The notes under the pieces were generated by a model. It saw only the letters and a program-made list of their open reading frames with translations. It had not been told where the DNA came from and ran no database searches. DNA of 64,000 bases from Aurantiochytrium sp. KH105 (Eukaryota; Sar; Bigyra; Thraustochytrida; Thraustochytriidae), in contig BGKB01000005.1 of the NCBI GenBank assembly GCA_003116975.1, positions 129,880-193,879 of the forward strand, given 5' to 3'. This document shows, in pieces, positions 37,166-46,380 of this stretch. The first letter of the stretch is position 1, and every line of letters starts with the position of its first letter. The position numbers and the translations under genes are program-made.

Positions 37166-40060
37166 ATGGGGTCAGGACTATCCGTCCTTACCGAGGGCGA
37201 GCTCAAGGCGCACATAAGTAAAGAAGATGAACAAAGCCTCGAGGTCATTCGGGAAGCATGGAAAACAAAGGATAGCTTTCTCGTGCCGCAGCGTCAAAGC
37301 GAAATCGTCGAGTTTCTCCAGGACATCCTTGAGGAAGCCGTCGAAGAATCATGCCCCATGCAGGTCTCCGTCCGTGTCATTGCCGCTCTCGGGCTGCAAA
37401 AGGCAGACAGCTTCTCAGAATCCGATGCCTATGTCCGCGTGTCCCTGCAGGGCAACGAAGCCACCTTTACGACCAAAATCATCAATAATTGCCGCAGTCC
37501 AGTCTGGGACCAAACATTCACTTTCGACGCACCCGGCGCACGCGCAGGTGACACACTCACGTTCGACGTCTTTGACAGCGACTTTTTCAGCAAGGACGAC
37601 GACATTGGACGCACCTCTGTCACGATCGAACGCCGTCGACGAGGAATCAACACCGATTCTGTCTTTCAACAGCTTCTCGATGGCGGCCGCGGCGTCCTCG
37701 TCTTTAACTACGCTCTTGCCGCACCTCCATTGCAGATTCGTGAGTCGAAATCCTTTGAAAGCCTTTTGCGAAATTGCGATGCCGCACTCGACCTTGTCAC
37801 GCAACACGATCCAGCGCGTGCGTCGGGCGTGCGTGCGCGCATCAGCGACAAAATCCAAACCATGGCCGCTGCCATCGCGAATGACCGCGTTGTCACGCGC
37901 CAAGATATCCGCACACTCTCTCCAGAAATGACCCAGCGCTACCTCGCAGCCGTGGAGCGCATGATGATGCCCCAGGTTGTACGCGATGGCGAGCGCACCA
38001 TGGAGGATCTGGCTGCCTCGCCAGAATTGCTCGAGGAACACGGCGAGACCAGCACCTTTTTCAGGCTCGCCGGATATCATGGCTGGCCCGAGGACTTTTG
38101 CGCGCACCGTCAAGAGAACTTCCCCGCCTGGCATCGCGCCTACCTCGTCGAGTACGAGAGAGAGCTTCGCAAAGCTGATCGCGAACTGGGCAACGACGGT
38201 CACATCGCGCTCCCGTACTGGGACTTTGGCGAGTACGAAGTCAATGGCCAGGTCCTTCCTGCTGCATACCGAGACCTCAAGGGTCTGCCCGATGGTTTCT
38301 TCAAAATGGCAAACCTCGGACGTCAAGTGGCCACGCGCGGCTTTCAACTCTCCTCCGACGAGGTGGCCCGCAGCAAGCTCGAGCGAGCAGAAATGGCCGA
38401 GAACCTCTCGGCCTCGCTCGAGGAGAACAACCACTGGCGCCACGCCTCCTGCGAAAACACAATTGGCAGACCCCTCGAGGCTCCGCACAACTCGGCGCAC
38501 ATGGCCAGCGGCTGGCCCGTCACCAGCCTCGCATATGCAGCCTTCCACCCGCTCTTTTACAACATTCACTGCAACGTCGACCGATATTACGAAAAGTACC
38601 TTCAGCTTGAACCCAACAGCCTCGAAGAATTTGAGGCGCACCAAAAGATGCGCGTCGACAGCGATACTTCCGTATCGAACAAGTTCGAGGAACCACTCAA
38701 ACCTTTCAAGAATCCAGAAACAGACGAGTTTTTCTCCGTGCACGAAATCATGTCCACGCCCACGCATCAGCTCGACTACGTCTTTGACGCGCTTCCGCAG
38801 CTCAGGCCTGCGCTCCTCAGCGAGCTGCCGACCTTGGCACTCTTCGAAAAGGTCGATGTTGCGCTGTCCCTGCGGGACCAAGAGGACAACATGAAATCGT
38901 TCGAGCTCCACGTCTTTGTCGTTCCCGCGCGCTCACAGGAGGGCTTTCAACACCCCACTGATCTCCCTGCAGAGGAATGGCCTCGCTGGGCGTCTGAACA
39001 CGGCTGCAGCTATGCAGGTTGGGCCACGGCATTTGGCGGCAAGGGTCGTAGTTGCAAAAATTGCAAAGAGACCCGTCCTGTAAATATTAGCGTCGACATC
39101 TCCGAGCAGCTCCGTGCCATCGACGAAACGCGGCACAACGTTGTTCTAAAGACAATTTGCGTCGATGAATTTGGCGAAGCTGTCCCTCTTGAGGAAATCA
39201 AACAGCGTTTCGGCGAGAACTGCATCATTCCGCAGCCCCGAGTTGCAGGACCTCTTTTTGCTTCGACGGATCTCATCCTTTCTAAAACGACCGCCTCGGC
39301 AAGCGCCGAGTCTTCGGATTTGGGCACTTCAGCAGAAACATCGCAACTCCAGTGGTACCTGCACCAGTTTGGTTTTTACCCCAGCAAGCCCGATGGCGAC
39401 TTTGGCAATCAAACAGAGGCTGCGGTCAAGCGATTCCAGCAGCATGTCGGTATCTTTGCGGACGGTATAGCTGGCCCCATTACAAAACGTGCCATGCTCA
39501 TGAAGCGTAATGACGCTCTCCCGGACACCATTTTTGAAATGTCAGAAAGTGATACACACGAGGACTTTGAGGACGTGCCCAAGTTTCCTGCGGGATCCAC
39601 GGTAAAATGGTGGCTTGGCCCTCATCCGGGATACCTAAATTCGGTGCACCTCGAGGAGGAAGTCACCGCAGCTATCAATCTCTGGGCCGAGCATGCCCCA
39701 TTGACCTTTGAGCGTGTGCAAAGTCGCAGCGCTGCCAATCTCGTCATCACCTGGGGCGATCATGCTGAGCAGAACGAGTTCAAGTTTGATGGTCGCGGCG
39801 GCGCCATTGCGCAGTCCTCGGAGCATGGCATTGAATTTGATATCAATGAGCGTTGGTCGCTATCTTTGCATCCGGCCAAGCGTTATGGACGCAACACCTT
39901 CAAGGTTCTCCCAGTGCTACTTCACGAGCTCGGCCACACGCTCGGTCTTCGCACCCACAGCGTTGATCCGAGTCACGTTATGGGCGCATACTACGTCTCT
40001 AATCGCATCAAGCTTTCCAGCTCGGAGATTGCACGGCTCAATGAAATGTATGCCACCTAA
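37166..40060 (+). CDS. C2-tyrosinase-peptidoglycan-binding-matrixin fusion protein
   Basis: This is a 964-residue protein. It starts MGSGLS, a good N-myristoylation signal, and has no signal peptide. Residues about 70-185 form a C2 domain with Asp clusters in both calcium loops (SFSESDAY, DVFDSDFFSKDDD). Residues about 250-560 are tyrosinase-like: CuA ligands in AGYHGWP, FCAHRQ and PAWHRAYL (about 304, 312, 321), CuB ligands in PHNSAHMASG and HPLFYNIHCNVDRYY. Residues about 720-772 are a peptidoglycan-binding-like repeat (DGDFGNQTEAAVKRFQ, DGIAGPITKRAM). Residues about 805-955 resemble an MMP catalytic domain: FDGRGGAIA, then HELGHTLGLRTH with Glu, and an HVM Met-turn. The PG-binding plus matrixin pair is the MMP order, but there is no cysteine-switch PRCGxPD. 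The domain set suggests calcium-dependent membrane binding plus copper oxidase and protease activity; all activities are inferred. Confidence 0.88.
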   Translation: MGSGLSVLTEGELKAHISKEDEQSLEVIREAWKTKDSFLVPQRQSEIVEFLQDILEEAVEESCPMQVSVRVIAALGLQKADSFSESDAYVRVSLQGNEATFTTKIINNCRSPVWDQTFTFDAPGARAGDTLTFDVFDSDFFSKDDDIGRTSVTIERRRRGINTDSVFQQLLDGGRGVLVFNYALAAPPLQIRESKSFESLLRNCDAALDLVTQHDPARASGVRARISDKIQTMAAAIANDRVVTRQDIRTLSPEMTQRYLAAVERMMMPQVVRDGERTMEDLAASPELLEEHGETSTFFRLAGYHGWPEDFCAHRQENFPAWHRAYLVEYERELRKADRELGNDGHIALPYWDFGEYEVNGQVLPAAYRDLKGLPDGFFKMANLGRQVATRGFQLSSDEVARSKLERAEMAENLSASLEENNHWRHASCENTIGRPLEAPHNSAHMASGWPVTSLAYAAFHPLFYNIHCNVDRYYEKYLQLEPNSLEEFEAHQKMRVDSDTSVSNKFEEPLKPFKNPETDEFFSVHEIMSTPTHQLDYVFDALPQLRPALLSELPTLALFEKVDVALSLRDQEDNMKSFELHVFVVPARSQEGFQHPTDLPAEEWPRWASEHGCSYAGWATAFGGKGRSCKNCKETRPVNISVDISEQLRAIDETRHNVVLKTICVDEFGEAVPLEEIKQRFGENCIIPQPRVAGPLFASTDLILSKTTASASAESSDLGTSAETSQLQWYLHQFGFYPSKPDGDFGNQTEAAVKRFQQHVGIFADGIAGPITKRAMLMKRNDALPDTIFEMSESDTHEDFEDVPKFPAGSTVKWWLGPHPGYLNSVHLEEEVTAAINLWAEHAPLTFERVQSRSAANLVITWGDHAEQNEFKFDGRGGAIAQSSEHGIEFDINERWSLSLHPAKRYGRNTFKVLPVLLHELGHTLGLRTHSVDPSHVMGAYYVSNRIKLSSSEIARLNEMYAT

Positions 40061-40470
40061 GAATTTTGTGAATCTGATCCGAAAGATCTTTCATTGTTTT
40101 TTCCCATGTCGGTGTTAAGCCTACCATATTTTTTTTTCCCCTCTCGATTCCGCCCGAATCATTTCATAAGTCGGCTCGCTTTGCATACACAAATACAAGT
40201 GATAGTGCACAATGAGAAAGCAGAGGGACCGTCATGGTTTTTATTTCTTCCTTTCCTTTGTGCAGCGCATGATGCGCAAGTAGCGGATCAAGCTCTTCTT
40301 TTTCTTTTATTATCCGGTTACAACTTTACTTTTCCTACGGATCAAGCAAAAGACTACCTCTAGCTGAGATCAAATGTCTCGCACACAATGTGCAAGACCT
40401 GAAGCTTCACATTTCCTTCCTTCTTTGTTTTTTGTTTTTTTGGGGGGGAGGGGATAAGGAATCCTGAAAA
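40061..40470. other. Convergent spacer
   Basis: These 410 bp lie between convergent stops. The sequence is AT-richer with T and TTTC runs and a G run near 40441; it should contain both polyadenylation regions. No gene is seen. Confidence 0.65.
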
Positions 40471-41823
40471 TTAGCGAGTTTTTGGCTTAATCTCATTCTC
40501 CGTGGTCCGGTGGATCATAATGGTCGAGACATTCGCATTGGGGCAGCCTTGGGCGCCCTTGCTCCAATCGTATGAAACAGCGTATGCGAAAAGGTTCCCT
40601 GCTGTATTGAAAGCGCACGCAACGATAGGCACAACATCGCCGGTCTGCATCTTGACGGGCTGACCGGCCTTGAGACGCTGCTTCGAATCCTTGTCCCAAA
40701 AGTTCCACATGCCATCGTTTCCTACAGTAGCAAAGGTACCGAACTGTTGGTGAATGGCAATTTCGTTGACTGAGAAAATCTGCTTGTTGTTCTTGTCGCG
40801 ATGGCACTTGAACGCAAAATTGTCTTTCAGCCGATGACTCTGAAAGTACTGAATTGAACAACGTCCCTCAATACTTGCGACGGCAAAACCACCCCCGTTC
40901 GGAAATATGGCAACGGTGCGGTACTGGCGCTTGAGCGGCTTGGTTTGTGCAGGCCGATTGTTCGCCAGGGTAGTATTGCTTGGCGGCTGCTCGTTCATGA
41001 CGCGCTCCGGAACGCGTGGGTTGTTCTGAAGATTGTAAATAATCACTTGGCGTTCGTCCTCCGTGCCACCCGTCGCAACTACAGCGTACGGGAACTTAAT
41101 GTCCATGCAGTCGCACCGTCCCGGGAGCTGCAGATCCAGCACAGGCTGCGACGAGCGCAGATCCCAGTACCGGAGCTTGTTATCCCAGCCGGCCGTAGCC
41201 AAGAGGTTTGACTCCTGAATCCATCGAATAGCACGGATCGGCGCATCGTGCTTGCCGACGTCTTGCGCAGTCTGCTGCCCGCTGCTGGAAAAGGTCCACA
41301 TTTTAGCCATGTTTCCAGCGGTCGCAGCGAAGCAGCCAGTGCCATCGTGCTTGAAGCACACATCCAACACAGGCGCGCCGCAGTCAACACTTGCCTGCAG
41401 CTGCGCCTGGAATTGGTGGCCGTTATCCTGCACCTCGTAGCACCGGACTTTGCCGTCCCACGAGCCCGCAATCAGCAAGTTCGATCCTTGCACGGGAGAC
41501 CACGCTACGCTCGAAAAGGAGTCCTGCGCCGAGTTTTGGTCGCGGGGGATCTCGTAGTCGTTGTTCTCGCTCATGACCATGCCAAATGGCAGCCCACCGG
41601 CGGCGTTTCCGCCCTGATTTCCCTGCATCTGTTGCGGTTGCGACTGCTGCATGAAGCCTCCTCCGTTCGCTGCAGGCTGGCCAAAGCCCCCGCCGCCCGT
41701 GTTGCCGCCCGTGTTACCGCCGCCAAACGAGAAGCCGCCGCTCCCGCCATTGTTGGTGGTGCCGAAGCCGCCGCCGCCGCCGCCGCCAAAGGACGACGAC
41801 CCGAACGAAGTCCCGAACGACAT
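40471..41823 (-). CDS. RAE1: Rae1/Gle2 mRNA-export WD40 nucleoporin
   Basis: This is a 450-residue protein. Residues 1-95 are Gly/Phe/Asn-rich with FG dipeptides, typical of nuclear-pore contact regions. Residues about 100-440 form a WD40 propeller whose blades read like Rae1: DSFSSVAWSP, LLIAGSWDGKVRCYEV, PVLDVCFKHDGTGCF, PIRAIRWIQESNLLATAGWDNKLRYWDL, VASIEGRCSIQYF, FAFKCHR, VNEIAIHQQFGTFATVGNDG. The ending RTTENEIKPKTR agrees with the family. Rae1 binds Nup98 through the GLEBS motif, supports mRNA export and has a role in spindle assembly. An FG-rich N-terminus of this size is not usual for animal Rae1 and may be a lineage feature. Confidence 0.95.
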   Translation of the reverse strand: MSFGTSFGSSSFGGGGGGGFGTTNNGGSGGFSFGGGNTGGNTGGGGFGQPAANGGGFMQQSQPQQMQGNQGGNAAGGLPFGMVMSENNDYEIPRDQNSAQDSFSSVAWSPVQGSNLLIAGSWDGKVRCYEVQDNGHQFQAQLQASVDCGAPVLDVCFKHDGTGCFAATAGNMAKMWTFSSSGQQTAQDVGKHDAPIRAIRWIQESNLLATAGWDNKLRYWDLRSSQPVLDLQLPGRCDCMDIKFPYAVVATGGTEDERQVIIYNLQNNPRVPERVMNEQPPSNTTLANNRPAQTKPLKRQYRTVAIFPNGGGFAVASIEGRCSIQYFQSHRLKDNFAFKCHRDKNNKQIFSVNEIAIHQQFGTFATVGNDGMWNFWDKDSKQRLKAGQPVKMQTGDVVPIVACAFNTAGNLFAYAVSYDWSKGAQGCPNANVSTIMIHRTTENEIKPKTR

Positions 41824-42295
41824 CGTCGCGCGAGCCGCCTGCCCTCCAGGCGCCCGTCTCTACGTCCCGATCGTATCGCCTCACCCCGCGCGCGCCGTCG
41901 CGGATATTTTGTTTGGTTTGGTTTGGTTTGTTTTTTTTTGCTTTGATTTGCTTTGGTGGTTGAGCGCCGCAGCTTTTCAATCGACGACCTCAAAGAATCG
42001 AAAACGTTATTTCTTACGCTGTTCATGAGTGGGGACCGCCTCGGCTCGTCTTCCTCCGGAAAACAGCAAGGCAAGCAAGCATGAGAGACTGTACTTCGTT
42101 CTGCTTTGGTCATCCTTCTCTCTTGTTCTCACGAAAGCCAACTTGTAAACACATCACAGCTTTGCTCAAAAGTGCCACACAAATCAAACTGTCCTCTTCA
42201 CCTTCACCTTGTCCTCGAAATAAACTTGCCGCTACGAGGGCCCTGAATCGATCGTCCAGGCGTTAACAACGTTCCAAATCTTTCTTTTTTCCCAT
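41824..42295. other. Rae1 upstream region
   Basis: These 472 bp between two minus-strand genes contain a TTTGG/TTTTG tract at about 41907-41960. No gene is seen; they probably hold the Rae1 promoter and leader. Confidence 0.6.
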
Positions 42296-43165
42296 TTATG
42301 CAAGACCTCGATGAGGCGGGACACGTAATATTAATGCAGAGCCGGTCTCTTGCGAGAGCCTTGCACCTTCGAAGAGCACGAACCACGTGTGCAAGACAGA
42401 GTTTCGTAATCGCGTCTCCTGATCTTGAAAGCTTGCATCGAAGCTCTTTGGAGCTTGATTCTGCAAAAACGATGTACATTTGCGAAGCCTGGCTAGGGCA
42501 TCCTCGCTCACGTCAAAGCCGCCGCCTCGACGAACGGCGCCACGAAGAGGTCGAAGCGCAATGTCCAACACTGGGCTTAGGGCCGCCAGCTCGGCAAGAA
42601 GCTGGCCACTCGTTCCGATCCACCCACCAGGGACGCGGCCGCTGTCGTCAAAGACAGGAGAAATCTCATCTTGAACAGGGAGGAAAAATCCTTCCGAGGC
42701 ATGGCAAATCAAGTGGCTCCTGCGAGCAACTACAATGTCGCTGTCCATGGCGAGCTGCACAAAACTTTCTTCTGAATCGGCCGTCTGCACCTTCAAAGAT
42801 GCCTCTACGAAATCTTTCCAAGTGAAACCCAGCAAAACGCACGCGTAGAGCTCTTGTAAATCTGTAAAAGCATCCGGACCTATTCGCATATGTCTGCATC
42901 GTGATTCGATGCTCTTCGCCGTCGCCGATTCTTGAAAGCGTCCGTACCGTCCTTCATCACGACAATCCCTTCTACTCTTTTCCTCAATCGTGTCTTCGCG
43001 GTCCTCACAAGAGCTTGATTCGCTGTGCAAGAGGTCTGCCGCGACCTCGAGAGCCTCGAGCGTCCTTTCCCGTTGGCCCCTTTCACTTATCGTAGCTGCC
43101 AGACCCACCACCAAGGCGCCGGTGGCAGCCAATTGACTGTCACCATCGTCGCCGTAGTCCGCCAT
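42296..43165 (-). CDS. Unknown protein, 289 residues
   Basis: I do not recognise this protein. The first ATG in the frame is at 43165 (MADYGDDGD); the frame is open a little further upstream but only from non-ATG codons. It begins with an Ala/Gly-rich helix (QLAATGALVVGLAATISERG), continues with an acidic and Ser/Arg-rich stretch to about residue 85, and then has a more ordered region (about 95-240) with DLQELYACVLLGFTWKDFVEASLKV, MDSDIVVARRSHLICHASEGFF and a basic loop (LRPLRGAVRRGGG). The end is Gln/Arg-rich. It starts 128-278 bp from the divergent WD40 gene, so the two share a promoter. It could be a spliced gene of which this is the main exon. Confidence 0.55.
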   Translation of the reverse strand: MADYGDDGDSQLAATGALVVGLAATISERGQRERTLEALEVAADLLHSESSSCEDREDTIEEKSRRDCRDEGRYGRFQESATAKSIESRCRHMRIGPDAFTDLQELYACVLLGFTWKDFVEASLKVQTADSEESFVQLAMDSDIVVARRSHLICHASEGFFLPVQDEISPVFDDSGRVPGGWIGTSGQLLAELAALSPVLDIALRPLRGAVRRGGGFDVSEDALARLRKCTSFLQNQAPKSFDASFQDQETRLRNSVLHTWFVLFEGARLSQETGSALILRVPPHRGLA

Positions 43166-43443
43166 GGCCAAGGCCGCGTGCTCTTGATTCACAAACCGGG
43201 CTTGCTTCGTTTCTTCGATCGTTCGATCGTCACCATGAAGGATGGAAAAAGAACCGTTGAAGCGCCAATGCACTGTGGCACAAGAGGGCTCTCATGATGA
43301 AAGGGACACTTTCGCCCGAAGAAGTTGCCGCAGCAAAGACAGAGCTGAGTTGTGTCAAGCACCAAGCACGCTGCCAGTCGCGCTCGTTGCGCTTGAACGT
43401 GGACTTCGTGCACACACCGTGTAGGAGATCACGTGAACAAAGC

Positions 43444-45903
43444 ATGGCGCCTCCACACAACAACTTGAAGCGCGCAAGGCCCGGGGGACACGAGTTCGTG
43501 CGCCTCCTTGAGACACCACTGGAGCTATGCGAGCGACTGCCCGCAATGAATCACACGTGTCGCATTTATCAGAAACTCTACGGAATTGCTGAAGGAAAAG
43601 ATGTGTCAGAGCCACCAAGCGATGAAGAGGAGAAAGGAAAAGAGCCCAGTCAATCATCGAGCGATGCGACACAAACTGCAAACGAGGACACCAATGCGCT
43701 GTTGAAGGCCCTGCGTCGGTGCGTTCTTTGCGAAAAAGCTTGGTCCGCAATCGATCATCCAACCAGGCTACAAAGTACCTCGCGTGCCCTCTTAGATGAG
43801 ATGAACATTATGCGCACAAATCTCGAACATTGGATGGACGCCTTTGCACGCGATCCAAAGGTACAGCTGCAGTCTGCGGTGAGAGATCGCGAACATGATG
43901 CCTACTTAAATGGCATTGCGCTCTTGCAAAGTGTGTCAACCCTTTACCAGAATGCATTTACCGCGATCCGACCGTGCATGGCTAATCTGGAAACGTTTAA
44001 CGAACGCAAAGATGCCATGAATGAGTTGGGCGGTATCAAACCTAAAATACTTGTGCCCTGCATTGATCCAGAGGCATATCAGGTGCTTGAGAGCGAAGTA
44101 GAGGAAGTTCTGGTGAGTCACCGTCATGTCCCTGTGCAATCCAGTCTTCGCAAACGTTCGATTCTCCGAAGTGTCGAAGAGGCGCGCCAGGTACTTGCTT
44201 TGCAAGACGCAAAAGATCAAAACGAAGTCGACGCTAGCCCTCCGCGGGAATTTGATGGGCTTGCCCGATGCATGCAACGAGCGCGAATTCCTGGCACAGA
44301 ACATGAACAAAGGCCTGGCCTCGTCAAAATTCTTGACCAAGCGCAGCAGTACGCGGTGGCTGGCAGTATGAAGGCACGGGGGGCGCAATCCAAGCCCGAG
44401 GCGCGCCTCAATCGCAGATATTCCATCGAGGCCCTCTTTGGCACTGCCGAGGACCGTATTTTGAGCTACTTGCGCAAGCGCTGCATGGCGTTTCTGCAAA
44501 ACGAGCTTCTCATCGACATGTACTCGCTTTGTGCCATTTTGCTAACGACGGGTCTTGGTCTTGCTGAGGCTCTTCGGCAAAGCGAGACAATGGCAGACTT
44601 CATTGCGCACGGCCATGTGCTGGCTTCACATCTCATTGGCGCCAGCCTCCCACTCATGGAGAAGACGCTTGGCTTCGAAGCTGATTTGGTGCACTTTAAT
44701 ATGATGAATCTGTCCCTGCGCGGACTCTCGCACGAACAAGGCGCCAATCGCTCGATGCATCGTCAGATTCGCAAGCTACGCATCATCGACAAGATCTTCG
44801 AAGGCCTAGACGTGCACGTGTTTCCGTGGACAGTTCCCATTCATTATGCAGCTGTGCGCTGTATCACGCGAAGCCATCTGGACCCGAATATTGTTCTCAC
44901 TGCTGGCGACGACTGCGCCATGCGTATCTGGGACATTCGAACGGGGGCATGCATGGGTTTCTTTGCGGGACATACTTCGATTGTTTCGTGGTGCGCCTTT
45001 TCACCGGACGACAAGCTCATCGTCAGTGCCTCATTTGACATGCTTCTCAAGGTATGGGACAGTCGAACAGGCCGTTGCACGTCCACGCTTACCGGACACT
45101 CGGACTCGATCTTGGATGGGGACCTGAGTGCAAATGGAAAGCTTATTCTCTCCGCAAGCATGGATGGAACGGTACGACTGTGGTCCATCGAGACAGGTGC
45201 TTGCTATCGCGTGTACCGTGGCCATCGCGAGGGAAGCTGGGTCAAGGTGGTTCGATTTCTTCCCGAGGACGCAGGATTTGTCTCGGGTGGACTCGATGGT
45301 CGAGTGGCCCTCTGGCGAATTCATTCTGCAGACCATGCAAAGGGTTCCCCATGGAATAAGCGTGACAGGGCGTCGACAAGGAGAGAGGGGTCGTCTCGAT
45401 CAATTCGTGCTGCCAAGAACTCTCCGCCGCTCATGGCACCGTATGCACCCAAGTTTGATGATCTCGAGGCGCGGGCGGAGCGCCAGGTATGCGAGGAGCA
45501 AGAGCTTGCTCTTCGGCCCATGCACGTTTTCACCGACCTGCATTCGGATGTCATTGTGAGCATGGAGGTCATGGTGCGACGTCAGCGATCCGCCTTGCTT
45601 GTGACCGCTTCCAAGGATGGCTCGCAGCAAATCGTTGATTTGAGCACCTTTGAGTTGCTCAAGAGCATCATGAGCGCTGCTTCTTCAACTTGGGCTATTA
45701 CCGTTGCTATCTCGAACGATGGTCGCTTTTTCGCGCTCGCATACTTTGACAATACCGTCCATATTCATGCGATGCACAATTATGCACTCTTGCGTCGCAT
45801 CCATGTGCAGAATCGTGGAATTACGCGTCTCTTGTTTGCTCCTGACGCGTCATACATTGTGATTGGCACGTCGACCGGTAAGCTCCAGGTGATTGCTCTG
45901 TAA
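43444..45903 (+). CDS. WD40-repeat protein with an unassigned helical N-terminal half
   Basis: The frame also has an ATG at 43294, but the residues before 43444 look like leader (Cys/Arg-rich, overlapping the divergent promoter), so I favour MAPPHNNLKRARPGG; this gives 819 residues. The first 470 residues are helical and acidic-to-basic without a known domain. Residues about 475-650 hold four clear WD40 blades (IVLTAGDDCAMRIWDI, LIVSASFDMLLKVWDS, LILSASMDGTVRLWSI, GFVSGGLDGRVALWRI), and weaker blades follow after a basic, low-complexity insert near 655-690, to the C-terminus. WD40 propellers are docking platforms; the closest general resemblance is to Lis1/TUP1-like sets, but nothing identifies the complex. 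No signal peptide or membrane helix. Confidence 0.85.
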   Translation: MAPPHNNLKRARPGGHEFVRLLETPLELCERLPAMNHTCRIYQKLYGIAEGKDVSEPPSDEEEKGKEPSQSSSDATQTANEDTNALLKALRRCVLCEKAWSAIDHPTRLQSTSRALLDEMNIMRTNLEHWMDAFARDPKVQLQSAVRDREHDAYLNGIALLQSVSTLYQNAFTAIRPCMANLETFNERKDAMNELGGIKPKILVPCIDPEAYQVLESEVEEVLVSHRHVPVQSSLRKRSILRSVEEARQVLALQDAKDQNEVDASPPREFDGLARCMQRARIPGTEHEQRPGLVKILDQAQQYAVAGSMKARGAQSKPEARLNRRYSIEALFGTAEDRILSYLRKRCMAFLQNELLIDMYSLCAILLTTGLGLAEALRQSETMADFIAHGHVLASHLIGASLPLMEKTLGFEADLVHFNMMNLSLRGLSHEQGANRSMHRQIRKLRIIDKIFEGLDVHVFPWTVPIHYAAVRCITRSHLDPNIVLTAGDDCAMRIWDIRTGACMGFFAGHTSIVSWCAFSPDDKLIVSASFDMLLKVWDSRTGRCTSTLTGHSDSILDGDLSANGKLILSASMDGTVRLWSIETGACYRVYRGHREGSWVKVVRFLPEDAGFVSGGLDGRVALWRIHSADHAKGSPWNKRDRASTRREGSSRSIRAAKNSPPLMAPYAPKFDDLEARAERQVCEEQELALRPMHVFTDLHSDVIVSMEVMVRRQRSALLVTASKDGSQQIVDLSTFELLKSIMSAASSTWAITVAISNDGRFFALAYFDNTVHIHAMHNYALLRRIHVQNRGITRLLFAPDASYIVIGTSTGKLQVIAL

Positions 45904-46380
45904 AAAAGACTGGGAAAGTAGTGCGCAAGCGCTGTCGTTGAAGATCTATCTATACCCATGTGCCATCAACGAATACGCTCCGTTGCACTTCCTTTCTGTG
46001 ACGTTTGTTTTGGCATGCAGCTCTTCTCCTGCGTTTTGAATGTCTTCGAAGAATTCTAGTTGTGCCTTTTTGTTTGAGCACGGTCTCCATTTTCACGCAC
46101 AGCTGCGCTTTCTTCATGAAGTTTGCTTACGCGTGCTTCTCCTCACATGTTCCTCGAATGCTGAAATAAGAGTAAAGTTTAGGTCATTTCTGTGTTCGCA
46201 ATTACTAAACGTGTAAAAATAGCTAGTTATCCATGCGGATCGGATTAGTGAGGTAGGTAAAGAAGCTTGTGGTATTCCGCCCAAACTCTCGTCCGAGACC
46301 GACAAAGGTTCGACATTTCCACTTGGTGAAGGTTTGCTTCTTTTGACTGCGTGAAGTGAGTAGAGTCTTCGTTCAGCCTT
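45904..46380. other. Convergent spacer
   Basis: These 477 bp lie between convergent stops. They are AT-richer with no repeats of note and no credible gene. Confidence 0.65.
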
